Positions 1 through 5,138 of a DNA stretch of 6,594 bases are shown in pieces. Origin of the DNA: a bacterium (GTDB lineage: Bacteria; Chloroflexota; Dormibacteria; Aeolococcales; Bog-877); the NCBI GenBank assembly GCA_021844355.1, contig JAKBTP010000104.1, positions 1 to 6,594 of the forward strand, written 5' to 3'. The notes under the pieces were generated by a model. The model did no database searches, had not been told where the DNA came from, and saw only the letters and a list, made by a program, of their open reading frames with translations. The position numbers were made by a program, and so were the translations under genes. Within the stretch, counting starts at the first letter, position 1, and each line of letters starts with the position of its first letter.

Positions 1-332
1 GGCCCCGGGTGCGCCTCGCCGTGGACGACGCCGGGGCGGGGTATTCCAGCCTCCGCCACATCCTGGAGCTGAGGCCGAGCTTCGTGAAGTTGGACCTGAG
101 CCTGGTCCAGGGGATGGAGCAGGACCCGGCGCGAGAGGCGCTGGCGGCGGGTATGCAGCACTTCGCCGAGCGCAGCGGCTTCCGCCTCATCGCCGAGGGC
201 ATCGAGAACCAGAGGGAGCTGGCCCAGCTGCGCTCGCTGGGCATCGGGCTCGGCCAGGGGTACCTCCTGGGCCGCCCCCTCCCACTCGCCGGGGCTCGCC
301 GCCTCCGGGTGCCGGCGAATCACTTAACTTAG
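1..332 (+). CDS. EAL-domain c-di-GMP phosphodiesterase, C-terminal fragment (cut by window edge)
   Basis: This is the end of a protein that hydrolyses c-di-GMP to pGpG through an EAL domain in the cytoplasm. The reading frame is open from the window edge, with the first full codon at 3. It shows the second half of an EAL domain with the expected motifs: DDAGAGYSSL (the DDFGTGYSSL metal-binding loop), VKLDLSLV (catalytic Lys and the following Asp), IAEGIEN (the EGVE glutamate) and GQGYLLGRPLP (the QGY.f..P end motif). The protein stops about 15 residues after that motif, so EAL is its C-terminal domain. What lies upstream (often GGDEF, PAS or GAF) is outside the window. All catalytic residues expected in this part are present, so I infer an active enzyme, but the EAL signature itself cannot be seen. 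The TAG stop (330-332) falls inside the dyad that precedes the efflux operon, and there is no terminator between them. Family assignment is firm; activity is inference. Confidence 0.9.
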   Translation, partial: PRVRLAVDDAGAGYSSLRHILELRPSFVKLDLSLVQGMEQDPAREALAAGMQHFAERSGFRLIAEGIENQRELAQLRSLGIGLGQGYLLGRPLPLAGARRLRVPANHLT

Positions 333-361
333 ACTTGACAAAAAGATTTGTCTTAGGCTAA
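329..361. promoter_or_regulatory. Candidate MarR-family operator: palindrome inside a longer imperfect dyad
   Basis: The core is a perfect inverted repeat, GACAAA (337-342) and TTTGTC (347-352), separated by AAGA. It overlaps the -35 box and the spacer. The symmetry extends outwards with two mismatches and one bulged base: the left arm 329-342 (TTAGACTTGACAAA) pairs with the right arm 347-361 (TTTGTCTTAGGCTAA) at 12 positions. A 16 to 20 bp pseudopalindrome over the promoter is the usual form of a MarR-family operator, and a MarR gene is the second gene of this operon. Binding here would block RNA polymerase. As RNA the stem would be AT-rich and weak with no following T-tract, so a DNA operator is more likely than a terminator. 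The link to this regulator is inference. Confidence 0.55.
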
Positions 362-362
362 T
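335..362 (+). promoter_or_regulatory. Probable sigma-70-type promoter of the efflux operon
   Basis: A perfect TTGACA -35 hexamer lies at 335-340. A 16-base spacer separates it from GCTAAT at 357-362, which matches four of six bases of the -10 consensus TATAAT. The promoter sits in the only AT-rich stretch of the window (321-370, 16 of 50 bases G or C) and about 50 bases before the antiporter start codon. The -35 is strong by sequence and the -10 is weak, so the exact start of transcription is uncertain. Confidence 0.6.
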
Positions 363-374
363 CTTTCTCTGAGG

Positions 375-390
375 CCGGCCGTGGGGCCGG
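375..390 (+). other. Small GC-rich hairpin in the antiporter leader
   Basis: CCGGCC (375-380) and GGCCGG (385-390) can pair around the loop GTGG, giving a six-pair all-GC stem in the transcribed leader, about eight bases before the likely Shine-Dalgarno. It could affect mRNA stability or access to the ribosome site. In DNA this rich in G and C such short stems also arise by chance, so its role is uncertain. Confidence 0.25.
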
Positions 391-397
391 TGCGGTC

Positions 398-403
398 AAG
401 AGG
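398..403 (+). promoter_or_regulatory. Probable ribosome binding site of the antiporter gene
   Basis: AAGAGG resembles the Shine-Dalgarno core and lies 11 bases before the ATG at 415. The spacing is somewhat long, but no better match is seen near this start or near the next in-frame ATG at 439. Confidence 0.45.
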
Positions 404-414
404 TCCTCTCCCTG

Positions 415-2073
415 ATGGATTCGGTGCACCCCTCGGTCATGCTCTCCCAGCGCGCCCGCCTGGCCATCGTCGGCGCGGTGATGCTGGGGCTGTTTCTCTC
501 GGCGCTCGACCAGACAGTGGTGGGCACCGCCCTCCCCACCATCGTCACCGACCTCGGGGGCAACAGCGTCTACGTGTGGGTGGTGACCGCCTACCTGCTC
601 ACCAGCACGGTCACCGTGCCGGTGTACGGCAAGCTCTCGGACATCTTCGGGCGCAAGGTGATGCTGATCATCGGGATCTCCCTCTTCCTGATCGGCTCCG
701 CCCTCTCCGGCCTCTCCCAGAACATGGGGGAGCTGATCGCCTTCCGGGGCCTGCAGGGGCTGGGCGCCGGCGCCCTCTTCCCCATCTCCCTGGCGGTGAT
801 CGGTGACCTCTTCACCCCCCGGGAGCGGGGCAAGTACCAGGGCTTCTTCGGGGCGGTCTTCGGGGTCTCCTTCTTGGTAGGGCCCTTCCTGGGTGGCTTC
901 ATCACCGACAACATCAGCTGGCACTGGGTCTTCTACGTCAACGTGCCGATCGGGATCGTGGCCCTGGCGGTGATCGGAATCATCCTCCCCAACCACCGGT
1001 CCGACGGCCCGCGGCCGAAGATCGACTTCCTGGGGACCGCGGTGTTCACCGCCGCGGTGGTCCCGCTCCTCGTGGGGCTCACCGAGAAGGGGCTCACCAA
1101 CACCTCCGGCCAGGCGGTGGGCTGGATCACCTGGCAGGTGGGTGGGCTGCTCGCCCTCTCCGCGGTGCTGTCAGTGGTGTTCGTCCTCATCGAGGCCCGG
1201 GTGCCGGAGCCGATCGTGCCCCTGGACCTGTTCCGGATCCGCACCTACTGGTCCTCCCAGGCGGCCATGTTCCTCCTGTCCTTCGCCTTCTTCATCGGGG
1301 TGATCTTCCTGCCCCGCTACTACCAGGCCTCCCGCGGCATCAGCGCCACCGCCTCTGGCTACATGCTCTGGCCTCTTCTCGTGGGGCTGATGGGCACCAG
1401 CATCCTGGCTGGGCTGATCATCAGCCGGACCGGCAGGTACAAGTGGATGCTGGTGGGGGCGATGGTGGTCGCCGGGGTGGGCATGCTGCTCATGACCCAG
1501 CTCAGCGCCACCACCCCTGACTGGACCCTCTGGGCCTGGATGCTGATCATGGGAGTGGGTATCGGGCCCTCGATGTCCGCCTACACCGTGGTGGTGCAGA
1601 ACGCCGTGCCCCAGCGGCTCATCGGGGTGGCCACCAGCAACCTGACCTTCTTCCGGCAGGTGGGGGGGTCGATCGGGTTGGCGGTGGCCGGAACCTATCT
1701 GGCCTCCAGCTTCACCTCCCAGCTGCCCAAGAACCTGGCCAAGGGAGGGGTGCCCTCCGAGCTGTACTCCCACTTCCGCAGCAACGGAGGCAGCAGCCTC
1801 ACCGGGGTGGGCAACCTGGCGCTCCATCTGCAGCACGTCCTCCCGGCGCCGCTGCAGCACTTCATCCCGGCCATAGTGTTCGCCATCCACCAGAGCCTGG
1901 CCCAGGCGATCGGGGGCAGCTTCTGGCTGGGGGTGGGGGCCACGGTGCTGGCGGTGGTCGCCAGCCTGTTCATGCGTGAGGTGCCCCTGCGCACCCACAT
2001 GGGGCCGGCGGCGAGCCCGGCGCCGGGTGGGCAGCCGGACGCGGAGACGGCCGAGTTGGTTTCGGTGTCCTGA
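415..2073 (+). CDS. DHA2-family (EmrB/QacA-type) drug:proton antiporter, MFS, 14 helices
   Basis: This is an inner-membrane exporter of the major facilitator superfamily, expected to expel lipophilic drugs, dyes or similar toxins in exchange for protons. The 552 residues are close to the usual size. Visible family motifs are LDQTVVGTALPTI at 31-43 (DHA2 motif D1 in helix 1), GKLSDIFGRK at 72-81 (motif A in the loop between helices 2 and 3), FRGLQGLGAGALFP at 110-123 (motif B with Arg111) and GPFLGG at 156-161 followed by W169HWVFYVNVPIG180 (motif C region). Hydrophobic segments fit 14 helices, with a long polar loop at about 430-500 before the last helix, as is common in this family. The substrate cannot be read from sequence. 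The ATG at 415 is preferred because AAGAGG precedes it; the ATG at 439 would shorten the N-terminus by eight residues. It is followed after one base by a MarR gene, which implies ligand-controlled expression. Family call firm, substrate unknown. Confidence 0.95.
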   Translation: MDSVHPSVMLSQRARLAIVGAVMLGLFLSALDQTVVGTALPTIVTDLGGNSVYVWVVTAYLLTSTVTVPVYGKLSDIFGRKVMLIIGISLFLIGSALSGLSQNMGELIAFRGLQGLGAGALFPISLAVIGDLFTPRERGKYQGFFGAVFGVSFLVGPFLGGFITDNISWHWVFYVNVPIGIVALAVIGIILPNHRSDGPRPKIDFLGTAVFTAAVVPLLVGLTEKGLTNTSGQAVGWITWQVGGLLALSAVLSVVFVLIEARVPEPIVPLDLFRIRTYWSSQAAMFLLSFAFFIGVIFLPRYYQASRGISATASGYMLWPLLVGLMGTSILAGLIISRTGRYKWMLVGAMVVAGVGMLLMTQLSATTPDWTLWAWMLIMGVGIGPSMSAYTVVVQNAVPQRLIGVATSNLTFFRQVGGSIGLAVAGTYLASSFTSQLPKNLAKGGVPSELYSHFRSNGGSSLTGVGNLALHLQHVLPAPLQHFIPAIVFAIHQSLAQAIGGSFWLGVGATVLAVVASLFMREVPLRTHMGPAASPAPGGQPDAETAELVSVS

Positions 2074-2074
2074 G

Positions 2075-2557
2075 ATGGCAACGCGGACCACGGCCCCGAC
2101 CGACTCCCGGAGCCTCCTGCAGGAGCAGGCCATGGAGGGCCTGGATCGGCTGGCCTGCAGGCAGTGGAGGCAGGGGGCGAGCGCGCACATGGACCGGCGC
2201 GGCCTCTCCCTCCATCAGCTCCACCTCCTGAGGTCCCTTCAGGGCGTCGGGCCGCTCACCGTGGGGCAGCTGGCAGAGCGGCTTCAGGTGAGCATGCCCT
2301 CCGCCAGCCTGATGCTGGATCGGCTGGAGGAGCAGGGTCTCACGGCCCGGACCAGGGACGCCGAGGACCGGCGGCTGGTCCACGTCCAGCTCACCGAGAA
2401 GGGGGAGGCCGAGGTCCGGGCGGCGGCCGGCTTCAAGCGTGAGGTGGTGGGCCGCGTGCTGGCCCACTTCAGCCAGGGCGAGCTTCAGTCCCTCCTCACG
2501 GTGCTGGGCGCGGTCGAGCGCGCGCTGGAAGAGGTGCTCCCCCAGCCGGCCCCCTGA
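2075..2557 (+). CDS. MarR-family winged-helix transcriptional regulator
   Basis: This is a cytoplasmic DNA-binding dimer, most likely the repressor of its own operon and released by a small ligand that the neighbouring pump exports. The 160 residues match the family size. Helical N-terminal residues 14-40 are followed by the winged helix-turn-helix at about 61-110: LTVGQLAERLQVS, then the recognition helix MPSASLMLDRLEEQGL (74-89), then the wing with D98-R99-R100 and the family-typical LTEKG at 106-110. C-terminal helices complete the dimer interface. The ATG is one base after the antiporter stop with no clear Shine-Dalgarno, suggesting translational coupling. An alternative in-frame ATG at 2132 has AGGAG six bases upstream and would give 141 residues, also normal for the family. 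A still longer frame back to 1976 would overlap the antiporter by about 100 bases and is unlikely. The gene ends four bases before the convergent gene. Confidence 0.93.
   Translation: MATRTTAPTDSRSLLQEQAMEGLDRLACRQWRQGASAHMDRRGLSLHQLHLLRSLQGVGPLTVGQLAERLQVSMPSASLMLDRLEEQGLTARTRDAEDRRLVHVQLTEKGEAEVRAAAGFKREVVGRVLAHFSQGELQSLLTVLGAVERALEEVLPQPAP
2121..2125 (+). promoter_or_regulatory. Shine-Dalgarno supporting an alternative MarR start at 2132
   Basis: AGGAG lies six bases before an in-frame ATG (2132-2134, codon 20 of the longer form). It is a better ribosome site than anything before the ATG at 2075. It could mark the true start or allow a second, shorter product. Confidence 0.35.
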
Positions 2558-2566
2558 TCCTTCAGG
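2553..2566. terminator. Short dyad between convergent genes, possible weak bidirectional stop signal
   Basis: CCTGA (2553-2557), loop TCCT and TCAGG (2562-2566) form a five-pair dyad. The TGA stop of the MarR gene is in one arm and the TGA stop of the opposite-strand gene in the other. There is no T-tract on either strand and the stem is short, so a true intrinsic terminator is doubtful. It is listed because the two genes have no other room for one. Confidence 0.2.
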
Positions 2567-4472
2567 CTTGGACGGCCCGGTTGCCGCCCCGGCGCTTGGC
2601 GGCGTACATGGCGGAGTCCGCCTCCTGCAGCAGCTTGGTCACTGTCCGGCCATGGTCGGGGAAGGCCGCCACGCCGAACGACGCAGTGACCCTGGGAATG
2701 GCGGCGCCGGGTGGCAGGGGGATGCGGGCCAGCCGGGTCCGCAGCTGGCGCACCACCCGCCGTGCCCCCTCAGGCCCGGCGTCGTGCAGCAGGAGCACGA
2801 ACTCCTCCCCACCGTAGCGGACGGCCGCGTCCTCGGCCCGGATGACTCGCTGCAGCTCCAGGGCCACCGCCCGCAGCACGGTGTCGCCGGCCGCGTGCCC
2901 GCAGCTGTCGTTGAGCTTCTTGAACTTGTCCAGGTCGATCATGAGCAGCATCAGCTGCCGCCCGGAGCGCTCCGCCAGCGCCAGCTCTCGCCTCCCGGCG
3001 TCCCTCAGCCAGCGGGTGTTGAGCAGCCCGGTCAGGGGGTCGGTGATGGCGTGCTGCAGCTGCTCGGAGTAGAGCTGGGCGTTGCGCCAGGCAGCCGCGG
3101 CCATGTGCACGATCAGGGTGGCCATGGTCAGCTCCCGGGCGCTGAAGGCGTCGCGGCGGAAGCGCGTCACGTTGACCACCCCGAGGCGGTGGTCCCCGGC
3201 CACCATGGGAATCACCAGCATCGACTCGTCGTCCGGCGAGGTGCCCGGCACGTGGCCGGCGGCGGGGTGGGAGTCGGCGTCGTTGATCAGCTGGGGGGTG
3301 CCGATGTCGAAGGCCCAGCCGGTGATCCCCGCGGAGAGCGGGAATGAGTGCCCCATGACCCCGGCGACGTACGCGGACTCGACACTGGAGCGGGCCAGGA
3401 GTGGCCGGAAGCGGAGAGCGTCCCAGTCCGCCTGGTACATCGCCAGGCCGTCGCAGGGCACCAGCCGCTCCAGCTGGTCCGCCGCCGTCTCCAGCACCTG
3501 TTGGGGGTCCTGCTCTCCTTGGAAGGAGCGGGCGGCGTGGCCCAAGGCCTCGGCGAGCGGGAGCTCCGGCGCCAGCCCGTCCGGAGCCGGCTCGGACACG
3601 GCCACCCGGAGCCTGGGGCCACGGGCCACCGCCTCCTCCAGGCCCAGCACCTGTTCGGGCAGCGGAAGCTCCTGGGCCCCCGGGCCGGCGACCACCAGCG
3701 CCGTTCCGAACAGGGGCCCGTGCCCGTACCTGACCCCCAACTCCAGGAGGTGGTCCAGCTGGGCCCGGGTGGACACCCCGGCGGCGACCAGGATCGCCCC
3801 CGTCCCGTTGCAGAACTCCAGCAGGCCGCGCAGCGCCGCCGCCAGCCCTGGATCGTGCTCAACCCCCTCGACCAGACTGCGGTCCACGTGGACCAGGTCG
3901 GGGCGGACCCGGGCCAGGACCGAGATCCGCATCCTCCCCTCGCCCACTTCGGCGAGGGAGACTCGGTACCCGCGGAGGTGGAGGTCGAGGGCCAGCTCCG
4001 CGGTGGGGGCGGCGACCTCAAGCTCGTCCTGCTCGCTGAGCTGCCAGACGACACTGGAGCGGGGGATGCCGTGCGCCTCCAGGTGCCGTCCCAGGAGCGC
4101 TCCCAGCCCGGGCCGGCTCCGCCGCCGAGCGGTGAGGTTGATGAGCACGCTGGCCGGAGCCACCCGGTGGGCGACCCCCAGCTGGGCTCGGATCAAGGCG
4201 TCGTCCAGGGCCTCGGCGACCCCGTAGGCGTCGGCGGCGGCCCAGATGTCGTCCCGGGACGGGAGGGCGTCCAGCCGGGGCAGCCGCCAGCGGAGCTCGT
4301 AGGCGATCACCGCGCGATCCTCGAGCCGCCGCAGCGGCTCGGCGGTGATCTTGAGGGCGTCTGGAGCCAGCAGCTGGCGCAGAGCCAGCTCCTGGCCCTC
4401 TCCCGGAGAGGCGGTGGCTAGGGGCGCGTCCCAGGGGCCGTCCCCGGGGTCCCGGCTGAGAAGTGTGGCCAC
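2562..4472 (-). CDS. Degenerate EAL - GAF - GGDEF protein, probable diguanylate cyclase
   Basis: This is probably a cytoplasmic c-di-GMP synthase (2 GTP to c-di-GMP) with two N-terminal sensory modules and no membrane segment. Residues 43-265 are an EAL fold with eroded catalysis: the signature reads ELRWR (59-63), N112 is kept, the ElTE glutamate is Q144, DDFGTG reads AEVGEG (174-179), the KxD lysine is H195, EGVE reads AGVS (231-234), and the QGY glutamine is H251. Residues 315-470 are GAF-like, ending in the typical RNAQLY helix. Residues 475-634 are GGDEF: DPLTGLLN at 478-485, D513-L-D-K-F for metal and GTP, NDxxGH at 521-526, active-site GGEEF at 554-558, and the product-inhibition motif R545-AED548 five residues before it. 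This order is the reverse of the common GGDEF-EAL arrangement. The start is GTG at 4472; it has no clear Shine-Dalgarno, but no other ATG, GTG or TTG occurs in frame back to the preceding stop at 4518-4520. Cyclase activity and an EAL sensory role are inference. Confidence 0.92.
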   Translation of the reverse strand: MATLLSRDPGDGPWDAPLATASPGEGQELALRQLLAPDALKITAEPLRRLEDRAVIAYELRWRLPRLDALPSRDDIWAAADAYGVAEALDDALIRAQLGVAHRVAPASVLINLTARRRSRPGLGALLGRHLEAHGIPRSSVVWQLSEQDELEVAAPTAELALDLHLRGYRVSLAEVGEGRMRISVLARVRPDLVHVDRSLVEGVEHDPGLAAALRGLLEFCNGTGAILVAAGVSTRAQLDHLLELGVRYGHGPLFGTALVVAGPGAQELPLPEQVLGLEEAVARGPRLRVAVSEPAPDGLAPELPLAEALGHAARSFQGEQDPQQVLETAADQLERLVPCDGLAMYQADWDALRFRPLLARSSVESAYVAGVMGHSFPLSAGITGWAFDIGTPQLINDADSHPAAGHVPGTSPDDESMLVIPMVAGDHRLGVVNVTRFRRDAFSARELTMATLIVHMAAAAWRNAQLYSEQLQHAITDPLTGLLNTRWLRDAGRRELALAERSGRQLMLLMIDLDKFKKLNDSCGHAAGDTVLRAVALELQRVIRAEDAAVRYGGEEFVLLLHDAGPEGARRVVRQLRTRLARIPLPPGAAIPRVTASFGVAAFPDHGRTVTKLLQEADSAMYAAKRRGGNRAVQA

Positions 4473-4474
4473 GG

Positions 4475-4484
4475 CAAGATCTTG
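4475..4484. repeat. Perfect 10-bp palindrome just before the EAL-GAF-GGDEF start
   Basis: CAAGATCTTG is self-complementary over ten bases and lies two bases before the GTG start codon, within the 45-base gap between the two minus-strand genes. It could be a protein-binding site or hinder ribosome access. No convincing promoter is seen in the gap, so its role is open and chance is possible. Confidence 0.25.
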
Positions 4485-4517
4485 GCAGCCGCAGCTTCGA
4501 CCCAGTTCACATACCGG

Positions 4518-5138
4518 TTACGGCTCTGTCGCCCTAGTTGAACCGTGGGGCAACGGCAGCCCTGGCCAGGCCAGCGTCATCTCCGAGAAGACCAGATGGC
4601 AGATCACCACCGGAAGCACAGATCCCGATCGGCGCCGCACCCAGGTGGTCACCAGCCCCAGGGGCAGGGCGCCCATCACCAGAAGGGGGTTTTGGGTCGG
4701 CAGCTGGGCGGCGGCGTACCCCAGGGCCGACCCCCAAACCGGCCCCACCTCAGCGGTCCATCCTCCAGATCTCCAGAAGAGCTCCTCGCCGATCACCGCG
4801 GGAACGCTCAGCAGCACCCGCGTCCTTGTGGGCGCCGATCCCAGGGCTCCCTGTAGCCATTCCAGAGAGCCGGCCAACGGGGAGATGCGCCCCGCCAGCC
4901 CCGCCCCCGCCCGGACTCCGAGGTGGAGGCCCGCCCCCAGGCCCAGCGCCGCCACCGCCCACCGCGGGCCCCAGCGCCAGCTGGCGGTCCGTGCCCTGGG
5001 GCCCGCGCTGAGCCCGGCCAGCGTGAGTCCCAGCGTCATGACCGGCCAGAATTGCCGCGGACGCCGACGGGCGAGGCGAGCCGCCGAGGAGATCGCCAGG
5101 AGGCCGAAGACGTCGCGCCGGGAGGGGCCGGATGTCAT
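4518..5138 (-). CDS. CPBP-family (CAAX protease-like / Abi) membrane protein with altered active-site motifs
   Basis: This 206-residue polytopic membrane protein is of the CPBP/Rce1-like family, whose active members are intramembrane glutamate proteases. The diagnostic first motif is present: E118-E119-L-F-W-R123 (EExxxR), in a hydrophobic segment after a basic stretch. The second motif, normally FxxxH, reads Y141AAAQ145. The third, normally HxxxN or HxxxD, reads H181LVFS185. Two residues that help bind or orient the catalytic water or metal in active relatives are therefore changed. Hydrophobic segments lie at about 30-46, 60-82, 107-118, 133-146, 151-166 and 173-191. The ATG at 5138 overlaps the TGA of the upstream gene (ATGA), which sets the start; no Shine-Dalgarno is visible, so translation is probably coupled. 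The same frame stays open upstream to 6140, but that part is the shadow of the neighbouring gene. Family call is good; proteolytic activity is doubtful. Confidence 0.82.
   Translation of the reverse strand: MTSGPSRRDVFGLLAISSAARLARRRPRQFWPVMTLGLTLAGLSAGPRARTASWRWGPRWAVAALGLGAGLHLGVRAGAGLAGRISPLAGSLEWLQGALGSAPTRTRVLLSVPAVIGEELFWRSGGWTAEVGPVWGSALGYAAAQLPTQNPLLVMGALPLGLVTTWVRRRSGSVLPVVICHLVFSEMTLAWPGLPLPHGSTRATEP

Noticed and set aside
337..352. The GACAAA/TTTGTC hairpin as an intrinsic terminator of the EAL gene
   Set aside because: The stem is six AT-rich pairs with no T-tract after it, and it overlaps a perfect -35 box. An operator fits better.
358..996. Minus-strand open frame of 212 codons opposite the antiporter start
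   Set aside because: Its product is a low-complexity run of Asp, Glu, Gly, His and Gln with no fold, and it is antisense to a firmly identified transporter. It is a product of high GC content.
1171..2190. Minus-strand open frame of 339 codons opposite the antiporter and MarR genes
   Set aside because: Rich in Gly, His, Pro and Gln, with no recognisable domain. It spans two well-supported genes on the other strand.
3348..4421. Plus-strand open frame of 357 codons opposite the EAL-GAF-GGDEF gene
   Set aside because: The product is compositionally biased and without motifs, whereas the minus strand encodes three recognisable domains in one frame.
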